Made by a program: the position numbers and the translations under genes | Part shown: positions 1-7,064 of the stretch, piece by piece | How positions within the stretch are numbered: position 1 is the first letter of the stretch | How the letters are laid out: each line of letters opens with the position of its first letter | The notes under the pieces: generated by a model | What the model was told of the DNA's origin: nothing | What the model saw: only the letters and a program-made list of their open reading frames with translations | The model's database searches: none | Source of the DNA: an uncultured Actinomycetospora sp. | GTDB taxonomy: Bacteria > Actinomycetota > Actinomycetes > Mycobacteriales > Pseudonocardiaceae | Direction: 5' to 3' | Length of the DNA: 10,661 bases | Assembly (NCBI GenBank): GCA_902805495.1 | Contig: CADCTH010000537.1 | Coordinates: forward strand, 1-10,661

Positions 1-410
1 GGCTGCAGATCGACTACGCGCTCGCCCACGAGTGGCCGCTGTCGATCGAGTTCACCGACGACCCGCACCCCCGCAACACCTACTGGGAGATGTGGGGCCT
101 GCCGATGTTCGACCTGCAGGACCCCGCGGCCCTGCTCGACGAGGTCCGCGCCTGCCGCGAGGAGCATCCGGAGCACTACGTCCGGGTCGTTGCCTACGAC
201 GCCTCGCTGGGGCGGCAGACCGTCGCGCTGTCGTTCCTGGTCAACCGGCCCTCCGACGAGCCGGGCTTCCGCCTGGAGCGCCAGGAGGGCAAGGACCGCC
301 AGATCGCCTACACCACCCACGCGTACGCCACCGACCGTCCGTCGGGGCAGCGCTACGGGCGCGGCGGGGCGGGCGACGGGGTCCGGAGCAACGGCGATGG
401 CCGGGGCTGA
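1..410 (+). CDS. cbbS: RuBisCO small subunit, red type (form IC), 5' end missing
   Basis: Small subunit of ribulose-1,5-bisphosphate carboxylase/oxygenase, which caps the large-subunit octamer in the cytoplasmic CO2-fixing enzyme. The reading frame is open from base 3 to the TGA at 408-410, giving 135 residues; only the first 15-20 or so residues should be lost. The very conserved DDPHPRNTYWEMWGLPMFDL block is visible, then the segment SFLVNRPSDEPGFRLERQE and the C-terminal hairpin region ending in SGQRYG that is typical of red-type small subunits. After that comes an extra Gly/Arg-rich tail of about 17 residues that I do not recognise as part of the family. The next gene, cbbX, starts inside the 3' end, which fits a cbbL-cbbS-cbbX operon with cbbL just left of the window. 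CbbX acts only on red-type RuBisCO, so the pair is consistent. Confidence 0.96.
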   Translation, partial: LQIDYALAHEWPLSIEFTDDPHPRNTYWEMWGLPMFDLQDPAALLDEVRACREEHPEHYVRVVAYDASLGRQTVALSFLVNRPSDEPGFRLERQEGKDRQIAYTTHAYATDRPSGQRYGRGGAGDGVRSNGDGRG

Positions 411-1392
411 CGGACGGACCTCGTTCGGGACCTCCGGGCGCACGGCCGCCGTCTCGCGGGAGACGGCGGCCGAGGCCGAGGCACGGAGGCGGGACGAGGA
501 GGCCCTGTCGGCCGACGACACCGTCGACCTGGGCGAGGTCCGCCGCGAGGCCGGCGTCGACGACGTCCTCGACGCCCTCGAACGCGAGCTGGTCGGGCTG
601 ACGCCGGTCAAGGAGCGGCTGCGCGAGCTCGCGGCGCTGCTCGTCGTCGACCGCGTCCGCGAGCGCTTCGGCATCACGACCGACCGCCCGACGCTGCACA
701 TGTGCTTCACCGGCAACCCGGGCACGGGCAAGACGACGGTCGCGCAACGGATCGGCGAGCTGCTCGAGGGCCTCGGGTACCTGCGCCGCGGCCACGTGGT
801 CACGGCGACGCGCGACGACCTGGTCGGCGAGTACGTCGGGCACACCGCGCCGAAGACCAAGGAGATCGTGGGCAAGGCGCGCGGCGGCGTGCTGTTCGTC
901 GACGAGGCGTACTACCTGCACCGGCCGGGCAACGAGCGGGACTACGGCGGCGAGGCGATCGAGATCCTCCTGCAGGCGATGGAGGACCACCGCGACGACC
1001 TCGTCGTGGTCCTCGCCGGCTACGCCGACCGGATGGCCACGTTCTTCGAGGCCAACCCGGGGATGCAGAGCCGGATCGCCCACCACGTCGACTTCCCGGA
1101 CTTCTCGGCCGCCGAGCTGGTGACGATCGCCGAGGGCATGGTCGCCGAGCAGGGCCTGCGGTTCTCGTCCGAGGCACACGAGGCGCTGCACGAGTACCTC
1201 GCGCTGCGCCGGGAGCAGGCGTGGTTCGCGGGCGCGCGCAGCGTGCGCAACGCCCTGGACCGCGCGCGGATGCGCCAGGCGCGCCGCCTCGGTGACGGGG
1301 GCGGCAAGGTCGGCCTCGAGGACCTCACGACCCTCGAGGCCCCCGACCTGCGCGCCAGCCGCGTGTTCGCCGGCGGCCACCGCTCGGAGTAG
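397..1392 (+). CDS. cbbX: CbbX, AAA+ red-type RuBisCO activase
   Basis: AAA+ ATPase that remodels inhibited red-type RuBisCO and frees tightly bound sugar phosphates. The chosen ATG at 397 overlaps cbbS by 14 bases and has GGAG at 385-388, eight bases upstream; it gives 331 residues, close to the roughly 310 of characterised CbbX. Walker A (GNPGTGKT) is at residues 106-113. The pore-loop motif YVGHT is at 146-150, Walker B (VLFVDE) at 165-170 and a likely arginine finger at R226 in the SRIAHH segment. The first 40 or so residues are a charged, Ala/Arg/Glu-rich extension longer than in proteobacterial CbbX. The overlap suggests translational coupling to cbbS. The family is not in doubt; the exact start could be one codon or more downstream. 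Confidence 0.96.
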   Translation: MAGADGRTSFGTSGRTAAVSRETAAEAEARRRDEEALSADDTVDLGEVRREAGVDDVLDALERELVGLTPVKERLRELAALLVVDRVRERFGITTDRPTLHMCFTGNPGTGKTTVAQRIGELLEGLGYLRRGHVVTATRDDLVGEYVGHTAPKTKEIVGKARGGVLFVDEAYYLHRPGNERDYGGEAIEILLQAMEDHRDDLVVVLAGYADRMATFFEANPGMQSRIAHHVDFPDFSAAELVTIAEGMVAEQGLRFSSEAHEALHEYLALRREQAWFAGARSVRNALDRARMRQARRLGDGGGKVGLEDLTTLEAPDLRASRVFAGGHRSE

Positions 1393-1402
1393 CTCCGCCG
1401 TA

Positions 1403-1444
1403 CGTGAGTGGAATTCTCGGCCATAGCCGGGAATTCCACTCACG
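1403..1444 (+). terminator. 19-bp hairpin between cbbX and the LysR gene
   Basis: Arms 1403-1421 and 1426-1444 pair over 19 bp with a 4-base loop (CATA). The outer 14 bp (CGTGAGTGGAATTC) are perfect; the only irregular pair is T1417-G1430, which pairs as U-G in RNA. It begins 10 bases after the cbbX stop and its last base touches the Shine-Dalgarno of the next gene (GGAGGAGG, 1444-1451). No T-run follows, as is common for actinobacterial terminators. It may end the cbb transcript or limit translation of the regulator. The outer stem is A/T-richer than its surroundings, so a dispersed repeat is an alternative. Confidence 0.7.
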
Positions 1445-1460
1445 GAGGAGGCTGGCGCGC

Positions 1461-2336
1461 GTGACCACCACCGCGCGCCTGCGGGCGTTCATCGCGCTCG
1501 CCGACCACGGGTCGGTGCGCGGGGCCGCGGGCGCGCTGGTGGTCACCGAGTCCACCGTCTCGGCCGCCGTGCGCGCGCTCGGCGAGGAGGTCGGCGTCGC
1601 CCTGCTCGAGCGCGACGGGCGCGGCGTGCGCCTGACCCCCGCCGGCACCCGCTACGCCGGCTACGCCCGGCGGATCCTCGGCCTGCTCGACGAGGCCGGA
1701 GCCGCCGCCCGCGGGGAGGCCGACCCCGAGCGCGGGCTCGTGCGCCTCGGCGCCGTCACCACCGCCGGCGAGCACCTGCTGCCCGCCCTGCTCGCCGCGC
1801 TCCGCGCCCGCCACCCCGACGTCACGCTCGGCGTGGACGTCGCCCCCAGCGCCACGGTGTGGCCGATGCTGCGCCACCACGAGGTCGACGTCGTCGTCGC
1901 CGGCAGCCCGCCCCGCGACGTCGGGGCCCGCGTGCGCGCGGTGCGCGACAACGTCCTCACCGTCGTCGGCGCCCCCGACGTGGCCGACGGCTTCGACCCC
2001 GCGTCGGCCACCTGGCTGCTGCGCGAGGCCGGCTCGGGCATCCGCGCGACGCTGACCGCCCTGCTCGAGGACCTGCCCGGCACCCCGTCGCAGCTCGTCC
2101 TGGGCTCGCACTGCGCGACGATCGCCGCCGCGCGCGCGGGCCTGGGCGTGACGCTCGTGGCCCGGGAGGGCGTGGCCCGGCTGCTCGCCGACGGGACGCT
2201 CGTCGAGCTGCCGGTGCCCGGCGTCCCGGTGTCGCGCCCCTGGCACGTCGTGACCCACCCGGACGCGACCGCGAGCACCGAGCTCCTCGTGCGCCACCTG
2301 CTCGACGACGCCGACCTGGGGTGGCGCCGGGCGTGA
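1461..2336 (+). CDS. cbbR: LysR-family regulator, probably CbbR
   Basis: DNA-binding transcription regulator of 291 residues, the usual LysR length. The N-terminal winged helix-turn-helix covers residues 5-65, with the pattern AGALVVTESTVSAAVRALGEE followed by LLERDGRG and LTPAG. A linker helix and a periplasmic-binding-protein-like effector domain from about residue 90 follow, containing the WLLREAGSGIRAT segment and an AARAGLGVTLV stretch near the C-terminus. The GTG at 1461 is chosen because GGAGGAGG lies nine bases upstream; an in-frame GTG at 1404 would put 19 residues inside the hairpin. Position after cbbX and facing the aldolase gene suggests it controls the CBB genes, sensing a cycle metabolite as CbbR does, but this role is inferred. 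CbbR genes are more often divergent from cbbL, so another LysR role is possible. Confidence 0.85.
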   Translation: MTTTARLRAFIALADHGSVRGAAGALVVTESTVSAAVRALGEEVGVALLERDGRGVRLTPAGTRYAGYARRILGLLDEAGAAARGEADPERGLVRLGAVTTAGEHLLPALLAALRARHPDVTLGVDVAPSATVWPMLRHHEVDVVVAGSPPRDVGARVRAVRDNVLTVVGAPDVADGFDPASATWLLREAGSGIRATLTALLEDLPGTPSQLVLGSHCATIAAARAGLGVTLVAREGVARLLADGTLVELPVPGVPVSRPWHVVTHPDATASTELLVRHLLDDADLGWRRA

Positions 2337-2337
2337 G

Positions 2338-3342
2338 TCAGGGCGCCACGCGGTCGACCTCGTCCCGCAGCGCCGCCTGGCCGGCGCCGACCCGGGCGGG
2401 GTCACCGCGCCAGGCGTCCAGCGCGGGCGAGACGAGGGCGCGGCCGAACGAGAAGGTCAGCGGCCAGGGTCCCCCGCGGTCGCGGATCGCGGCGAGGTTC
2501 GCGGCCGCGACCGCGCTCGACTGCCCGCCGGAGAGGAAGGCGACGCCGGCGAGGTCGAGCGGCATCGTCGCGCGCAGGACGTCGACGGTCGCGCGCGCGA
2601 CCTCGTCGGGGCCGGCCGGCTGCCGCGAGCCCTCGCCCGCGGTGACCATGTTGGGCTTGAGCACCATGCCCGCCGGGTCGACGCCGGCGTCGCGCAGGGC
2701 GCGGGCGAGCGTGGCCAGCGAGCGAGCGGTCGCCGCGGCGCACTGCTCGAGGCGGTGCCCGCCGGCCGCGAGGATCTCCGGTTCGACGACGGGGACGAGC
2801 CCGCCGTCCTGGCAGACGCGGGCGTAGCGCGCGAGGGCGTCGGCGTTGGCCTCGAGCGCGCGAGGCGACGGGCGGCCCGCGCCGAGGTGCAGCACGGCGC
2901 GCCACTTCGCGAACGTCGCCCCCAGCACGACGTACTCGGCGACCCGCTCCGCGAGCCCGTCGAGGCCCTGGGTGAGCGTCTCGTCCTCGTCGCCGCCGTC
3001 CAGCGTGCCGGTGCCGGTGTCGACCTTGACGCCGGGGTGCATCCCGGCGTCGGCGAGCGCGGCGGGGAACGGGCGGCCGTCGGCGAGGTGCTGGCGCAGC
3101 GTCTCGTCGGAGAGGATGACGCCGGTGATCCCGTCGGCGAGACCCTCGGTGGTGACGAGCAGCTCGCGGTAGGTGCGCCGGTGCTCCTCGGTGGGCTCGA
3201 CGCCGACGCCCTCGAGGCGCCGCGACATCGTTCCCGGGCTCTCGTCGGCGGCGAGGATGCCGCGCCCGCCCGCGACGAGCTCCGCGGCGGTGGCTCGCAG
3301 ACGCTCGGTGGTGCTCGTGCTGGTCTCGGCGGTGGTGGTCAC
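2338..3342 (-). CDS. Class I fructose-1,6-bisphosphate aldolase
   Basis: Cytoplasmic Schiff-base aldolase that joins or splits fructose-1,6-bisphosphate and two triose phosphates. In the Calvin cycle it also makes sedoheptulose-1,7-bisphosphate from erythrose-4-phosphate. The 334 residues carry the family signature GRGILAADES (26-35). The residues fall almost on the animal numbering: D33, K146 in the KWR motif, E187 and E189, the Schiff-base lysine K229 in LKPNMV, and S271 in LSGGQS. The C-terminus is shorter than in vertebrate enzymes and lacks the terminal Tyr. The start is a GTG with GAGGGAG five bases upstream. It converges on the LysR gene with a one-base gap. Many bacteria use the class II enzyme in this cycle; a class I enzyme next to cbbX suggests it serves CO2 fixation here. 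Confidence 0.95.
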   Translation of the reverse strand: MTTTAETSTSTTERLRATAAELVAGGRGILAADESPGTMSRRLEGVGVEPTEEHRRTYRELLVTTEGLADGITGVILSDETLRQHLADGRPFPAALADAGMHPGVKVDTGTGTLDGGDEDETLTQGLDGLAERVAEYVVLGATFAKWRAVLHLGAGRPSPRALEANADALARYARVCQDGGLVPVVEPEILAAGGHRLEQCAAATARSLATLARALRDAGVDPAGMVLKPNMVTAGEGSRQPAGPDEVARATVDVLRATMPLDLAGVAFLSGGQSSAVAAANLAAIRDRGGPWPLTFSFGRALVSPALDAWRGDPARVGAGQAALRDEVDRVAP

Positions 3343-3370
3343 GGCGGCTCCCTCGCTCGGCGTGCCCGCG

Positions 3371-3376
3371 ACGCTA
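3371..3376 (-). promoter_or_regulatory. Possible -10 element of the aldolase gene
   Basis: Read on the minus strand this is TAGCGT, which fits the actinobacterial TANNNT -10 pattern, 28 bases before the GTG start. No good -35 is seen at 16-18 bases. The same hexamer lies before mftA and mno. The rest of the 137-base divergent spacer (3343-3479) has a small perfect hairpin, GGGGG-TCTG-CCCCC, at 3429-3442. Confidence 0.35.
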
Positions 3377-3479
3377 GGGACGGCGCACCGCCGTCACGTC
3401 CCCTGCGTGGTGGAGAGCGCGGGGGAACGGGGGTCTGCCCCCTGTCGGCCCCGAGCGCCGTGTGTCGAGGATGAGCACC

Positions 3480-4091
3480 ATGGAACCGCCCGCCGCGTGG
3501 ACGCCGCAGGGCGTCGCGACCAAGCACCGCAACGCCGTCCTGCTCCTCGTCGTCGCGCTCGCCCTCGAGGTCGTCGCGGTCGCGACCCTCGTCACGGTCG
3601 TCCTCACCACCACGTCGACCGGCGCGCTGGTCGCCGCGGCCCTCGGCCTCGCCGTGGCGTCGCTCCTGGTCGGCCTCGCGTTCCTCCGCTACGCCCGCTC
3701 GAGGATGTGGGCGACGATGGCCGGCGTCGCCGACGGCGCGCTACGCGGCATGTACATCCCGGCTGGGCCCGGACCCCGCGGCGGCGGGCGGCCCGGCGGG
3801 TCCGGCGGGCACCCCGGTGCCCGGGGCGGTCCCGGCCCGTCCTCGAGCCCGTGGCCCGACCCGACCTGGGAGCCGTGGCTCGGCCACCACCCCCCGGACG
3901 ACCACGGCGGGCACGACCACGGGCACCACCACCACGGCTCGCACGATCACGGGCACCACGACCCCGGGGGCTGGTCCGGCGGCTGGTCGGACTCCGGGTC
4001 GTCGTCGAGCGACTCCGGCTCGTCGTCGAGTGACTCGGGTTCCTCGTCCTCGAGCGACTCCGGCTCGTCGTCGAGCAGTTCGTCGGACTGA
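3480..4091 (+). CDS. Two-helix membrane protein with His-rich and Ser/Asp-repeat tail
   Basis: Not recognised as a named family. The 203 residues divide clearly. Two hydrophobic helices (about 19-42 and 48-70) are separated by a short TTTSTG loop. A Gly/Pro-rich stretch (95-135) follows, then a His-rich block with about 15 His in 25 residues (136-160), a GGWSGGWS linker, and a terminal run of DSGSSSS-type repeats (171-203). Basic residues before the first helix and after the second (K15, R17, R70, R73, R75) suggest that both ends face the cytoplasm. The His block could bind Ni, Zn or Cu; this is inferred from composition only. ATG 3480 is chosen because GAGGA at 3467-3471 is eight bases upstream; ATG 3471 and GTG 3462 are in-frame alternatives. 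It is divergent from the aldolase gene and convergent with the next gene. Confidence 0.8.
   Translation: MEPPAAWTPQGVATKHRNAVLLLVVALALEVVAVATLVTVVLTTTSTGALVAAALGLAVASLLVGLAFLRYARSRMWATMAGVADGALRGMYIPAGPGPRGGGRPGGSGGHPGARGGPGPSSSPWPDPTWEPWLGHHPPDDHGGHDHGHHHHGSHDHGHHDPGGWSGGWSDSGSSSSDSGSSSSDSGSSSSSDSGSSSSSSSD
3990..4076 (+). repeat. Tandem 21-bp repeats coding the Ser/Asp tail
   Basis: Four direct units occur at 3990-4010, 4011-4031, 4032-4055 and 4056-4076. Units 1, 2 and 4 are 21 bases and nearly identical (GACTCCGG(G/C)TCGTCGTCGAG). Unit 3 is 24 bases and more diverged. Each encodes DSGSSSS or DSGSSSSS in the tail of the membrane protein. Such in-frame units can expand or contract by slippage. 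Confidence 0.85.
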
Positions 4092-4099
4092 CCCGCCCG

Positions 4100-4426
4100 T
4101 CACCCGTCGTCGACGACGCCCAACGCCGGCGGGCGGCGGCGGGACCGGCTCTCGACCCGCTCCGCGGCGTGGACCAGCCGCAGCACCGGCTCGCCGGGCT
4201 CGTCCGGAGCCGCCGAGGCCTCGTCGACGAACTGCAGCGCCTCGACGAGGTAGCGCAACAGGGCGTGGCCGGGGATCGCCCGGGAGATCCAGACTTGCCG
4301 GGTGTCCGCGTCGGCGGTCCAGGCGGTGCGGCCGTCGAGCGGCACCCAGTAGACGCTCACGCCCGCCTCCGCCAGCAACGGGAGGGCGGCCAGCGGCTCC
4401 GGTGCGGAGGGTGATGACGCGGTCAT
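4100..4426 (-). CDS. Hypothetical 108-residue protein
   Basis: I do not recognise this protein. It is probably real: its stop lies eight bases from the stop of the convergent membrane-protein gene, and the frame reads as an ordered small domain rather than Arg/Pro-rich shadow sequence. Residues 22-67 look like a compact alpha/beta fold: strands around SVYWVPL and RQVWISR, a WTADAD turn, then a helix ALLRYLVEALQFVDEA. The tail from residue 70 is acidic then basic and probably unstructured. There is no signal peptide, membrane helix or HExxH motif. The ATG at 4426 lacks a clear Shine-Dalgarno. It lies 97 bases downstream of the hydrolase gene on the same strand and could share its transcript. 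Nothing else is evident in that 97-base gap. Confidence 0.6.
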   Translation of the reverse strand: MTASSPSAPEPLAALPLLAEAGVSVYWVPLDGRTAWTADADTRQVWISRAIPGHALLRYLVEALQFVDEASAAPDEPGEPVLRLVHAAERVESRSRRRPPALGVVDDG

Positions 4427-4523
4427 GCATGGTCCAACGCGCCGGCCGCGAGATCGGATCGGAAGTGGGTACGGATGGCCCGACCACCCTCGGCAACGGG
4501 CGGGACCGGTTGAACGGATCGGG

Positions 4524-5354
4524 TCAGGCCTCGACGCGCGACGAGGTGGCGAGCCGGTTCAGGATCGGCCGCAGGGTCGACACGAAGGCCTGCGGGTGCG
4601 TGAGCATCGATCCGTGGGCGCCCGGGGTCTCCACGAGCGGGGCGCCCAGGCTCTCGGCCATCCACTGCGACGCCTCGTACGCCCAGTGGTGGGTCGCCCC
4701 GGAATCCCGGTTGTCGGCCCCCGCGACGACGGCGCACGGCACCTCGATCGCCGCGAGCTGCTCGGGCGTGGGCATGTGGCTCAGCAACGGCCCCATCTCG
4801 AGACCGAGGACCTCGGCGTCGCCGAGCATGCGGTCGCGGAAGGCGGGGTCGAGGGACTCGAAGGCCTCGTCGCCGTCGGCCCAGCGCAGGAAGACCTCCA
4901 TGCCGTGGGCAGGCCCGCCCTCCGCCATCGCCTCGCCGAGGCGCTGCTGGAGTCCGGCGAAGGTCTCCTGCCCGCCCGGGGTGACCACGTACGCCGGTTC
5001 GTGGAAGATCGCGCCGCGCAGCACGTCCGGCCGGCGGAGCGCGAGGCTCGTCAGGATGATCCCGCCCGCGCTGTGGCCGTGGACCACGGCCGGGGCGAGG
5101 TCGAGCGCCTCGAGCAGCGCGGCGGCGTCGTCGGCCTGTTCCTCGACCGACGTCGCCGTCCAGTTCTCGGGGCGGGGGCTGCGCGAGGTCGCGCGTCGGT
5201 CGTAGCTCACCACGGTGTACTCGTCCGCCAGCGCGTCCGCGGCCTCGGGCCAGAACCCGGCGTCACCGGGGCCGCCGGAGATGAACAGCAGCGGTGGCCC
5301 GGTGCCGCGCCGTTCGTAGTGGAGCGTCGTGCTGTTGGCCGTGATCGTGGGCAT
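4524..5354 (-). CDS. Alpha/beta hydrolase
   Basis: Serine hydrolase of the alpha/beta-fold family, 276 residues, cytoplasmic. The oxyanion-side motif SGGPGDAGFW is at residues 26-35. The nucleophile elbow GHSAGG places the catalytic Ser at 95. The acid is probably D214 or D217 in the AGADNRD segment and the catalytic His is H247 in PGAHGSM. A cap region lies between about residues 120 and 190. The substrate cannot be told from sequence; esterase, lactonase or epoxide-hydrolase-like activity are all possible. ATG 5354 is chosen because family homology begins there; the frame stays open upstream but that stretch is Arg/Pro-rich. No Shine-Dalgarno precedes it, so it may be read from a leaderless mRNA. 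It lies 157 bases beyond mftC, across a hairpin, and is probably a separate unit. Confidence 0.9.
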   Translation of the reverse strand: MPTITANSTTLHYERRGTGPPLLFISGGPGDAGFWPEAADALADEYTVVSYDRRATSRSPRPENWTATSVEEQADDAAALLEALDLAPAVVHGHSAGGIILTSLALRRPDVLRGAIFHEPAYVVTPGGQETFAGLQQRLGEAMAEGGPAHGMEVFLRWADGDEAFESLDPAFRDRMLGDAEVLGLEMGPLLSHMPTPEQLAAIEVPCAVVAGADNRDSGATHHWAYEASQWMAESLGAPLVETPGAHGSMLTHPQAFVSTLRPILNRLATSSRVEA

Positions 5355-5423
5355 GCGCCGAGCGTCGCGCGCCCGGCGGGACAGGGGGACCACGACGGCG
5401 GGAACTGCGTACGCCGCTGGGGT

Positions 5424-5458
5424 GGGCCGACCCGGGCGGGGGGCACCCGGGTCGGCCC
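5424..5458 (-). terminator. Hairpin after mftC
   Basis: Thirteen perfectly paired bases, GGGCCGACCCGGG (5424-5436) with CCCGGGTCGGCCC (5446-5458), around a 9-base loop. It lies 54 bases past the mftC stop on the minus strand and before the hydrolase start, as expected for the end of the mftABC transcript. There is no T-run. Confidence 0.7.
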
Positions 5459-5511
5459 GACGGTCACGCGCGGGCGAACACCGCGGTCGCGACCGCTGCT
5501 CTGCGGGCCGT

Positions 5512-6738
5512 TCAGCCCACCCGGATGCCGGCGGGCAGGCGGGTGCCCTCGCCGGCGAGGGGGTCGGAGTCGCACGCCCGGTCCGGTCGGCGCACCGAGA
5601 GCGTGAGCGGTACCGGCCCGCCCTCCCGCGGTGCCGTGCGGTGCGAGTGGTCCAGCGACGGCTTGGGGATGACGCCGGGTTCGAGAGCACCAGCCATCTC
5701 CAGCTTCGCCAGCTCGCGCTCGCCGTTGCCGAGCACGCACTCCGGGTCGGGCCCGTCGAGCGGCAGGCCGGTGAAGAACTTGGCCGCCATGCAGCCGCCC
5801 TGGCAGGCGTCGTAGTGCGAGCACTTCGTGCACGCCCCGCCCGACTGCGGCCCGCGCAGCTCGGCGAACAGCTCCGACTCCTGCCACACCGTCCTGAACC
5901 CGCCCTCGGACCGGACGTTACCGGCCAGGAACTGCTCGTGGATGGCGAACGGGCAGGCGTAGACGTCGCCGACCGGGTCGATCAGGCACACCACGCGCCC
6001 GGCGCCGCACAGGTTGAGCCCGGGCAGCTCCTCGCCGAACGCGGAGAGGTGGAAGAACGAGTCGCCGGTCAGGACGTCCTCGCCGCGCGCGACGAGCCAG
6101 TCGTAGAGCTGGCGCTGCTGCTCGCGGGTCGGGTGCAGCTCGTCCCACGAGTCGGCGCCGCGGCCGGACGGGCGGAAGCGGGTGATGCGCAGCTGGGCGC
6201 CGTAGCGGTCGGCGATCGCCTTGAAGTCGTCGAGCTGGTCGACGTTGTGACGGGTCACCACCACGCTGATCTTGAACTGGCCGAACCCGGCCTCGTACAG
6301 GTTCTCCATCGCCCGGATCGCCGTGGCGTAGGAGCCGGGCCCGCGGACGTGGTCGTTGACCTCGGCCGTCGCGCCGTCGAGGGAGATCTGGACGTCGACG
6401 TAGTCGGTCGCCGCCAGCTGCGCTGCCCGGGCCTCGTCCAGCTTGACGCCGTTGGTCGAGAACTTGACCCCGACGTCGTGGGCGATCGCGTAGTCCAGCA
6501 GCTCCCAGAAGTCGCTGCGCACCGTCGGCTCGCCGCCGCCGATGTTGACGTAGAAGACCTGCATGCGCTGGAGCTCGTCGATGACGGCCTTGGCCTCGTC
6601 GGTCGAGAGCTCGTCCGGGTCACGCCGCCCGGAGCTGGACAGGCAGTGCACGCAGGACAGGTTGCAGGCGTAGGTGAGCTCCCAGGTCAGGCAGATCGGG
6701 GAGGTCAGGCCTTCGACGAAGTGGTCGACGAGCTTCAC
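5512..6738 (-). CDS. mftC: MftC, mycofactocin radical SAM maturase
   Basis: Radical S-adenosylmethionine enzyme that oxidatively decarboxylates the C-terminal Tyr of MftA and then cross-links it to the preceding Val, the first steps of mycofactocin synthesis. The 408 residues show the radical SAM cluster motif CNLSCVHC (C25, C29, C32), GGGEP at 67-71, and a SPASM domain with Cys at 244, 251, 262, 303, 306, 312, 316 and 334 for auxiliary Fe-S clusters. The PKPSLDHSH and GPVPLTL segments near the C-terminus also fit MftC. The GTG start at 6738 overlaps the mftB stop (GTGA), with GGGAGGA upstream inside mftB. In well-known loci mftD, mftE and mftF follow; here none does. Confidence 0.96.
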   Translation of the reverse strand: MKLVDHFVEGLTSPICLTWELTYACNLSCVHCLSSSGRRDPDELSTDEAKAVIDELQRMQVFYVNIGGGEPTVRSDFWELLDYAIAHDVGVKFSTNGVKLDEARAAQLAATDYVDVQISLDGATAEVNDHVRGPGSYATAIRAMENLYEAGFGQFKISVVVTRHNVDQLDDFKAIADRYGAQLRITRFRPSGRGADSWDELHPTREQQRQLYDWLVARGEDVLTGDSFFHLSAFGEELPGLNLCGAGRVVCLIDPVGDVYACPFAIHEQFLAGNVRSEGGFRTVWQESELFAELRGPQSGGACTKCSHYDACQGGCMAAKFFTGLPLDGPDPECVLGNGERELAKLEMAGALEPGVIPKPSLDHSHRTAPREGGPVPLTLSVRRPDRACDSDPLAGEGTRLPAGIRVG

Positions 6739-7064
6739 GGCGCGTCCTCCCGGGGCTTGATGGTGCCCGCCCGCGCGAGCCCGGCCAGGGCCTTCAGGTA
6801 CTGCTCCCGCTGGTGTGCGGGGACCTCGGCGGCCTCGAGCGCGCCGTGGACGTCGCGGTGGTCGGCGAGCGACTCGACGACCCGGACGAGCATCCGGGTC
6901 TTGAGGAACGACAGCCGCCGGGTGTGGAAGTCGTAGACGAGGGCGCCGAACGACTCCGGGCGCACGGAGACCGAACCGGAGATCCGGTAGGGCCCGTCCG
7001 CGTCGAAGCCGCCGACGCCGGCGGGGGTCGCCTGCGGGCCGGCCCCCGCCGCCGTCGTCGACAT
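6735..7064 (-). CDS. mftB: MftB, mycofactocin precursor chaperone
   Basis: Small PqqD-like peptide-recognition protein that binds MftA and presents it to MftC. It has 109 residues. The conserved part runs from about residue 27 (PYRISGSVSVRPESFGALVY) through RRLSFLKTRMLVRVVESL to a helical C-terminal half typical of the winged RRE fold. The first 25 residues are Ala/Gly-rich and poorly conserved in appearance. The ATG at 7064 shares its A with the mftA stop (TGATG), so translation is probably coupled. The 3' end overlaps mftC by four bases. Confidence 0.94.
   Translation of the reverse strand: MSTTAAGAGPQATPAGVGGFDADGPYRISGSVSVRPESFGALVYDFHTRRLSFLKTRMLVRVVESLADHRDVHGALEAAEVPAHQREQYLKALAGLARAGTIKPREDAP

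Noticed and set aside
241..1443. 400-codon minus-strand frame opposite cbbX
   Set aside because: It lies antisense to an unmistakable cbbX gene; long open frames on the other strand are expected at this GC content, and its translation resembles no family.
1404..1460. Earlier GTG start for the LysR gene
   Set aside because: It would begin inside the hairpin arm and add 19 residues; the strong GGAGGAGG sits before GTG 1461.
1440..2405. 321-codon minus-strand frame opposite the LysR gene
   Set aside because: Gly/Ala/Arg/His-rich shadow of the LysR gene with no domain pattern.
3429..3442. GGGGG-TCTG-CCCCC hairpin before the membrane-protein gene as a terminator or riboswitch
   Set aside because: Only five base pairs in a G/C-rich stretch, so chance is likely; noted within the aldolase promoter entry only.
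3817..5205. 462-codon plus-strand frame across the tail gene, hypothetical gene and hydrolase
   Set aside because: Arg/Pro/Thr-rich translation running opposite two better-supported genes; no motif.
5355..5690. Upstream extension of the alpha/beta hydrolase frame
   Set aside because: The added residues are Arg/Pro-rich and overlap the mftC terminator and the mftC 3' end; family similarity begins at 5354.
5329..6936. 535-codon plus-strand frame opposite mftC
   Set aside because: Antisense to mftC, which has all its Fe-S cysteines; the frame is a composition shadow.
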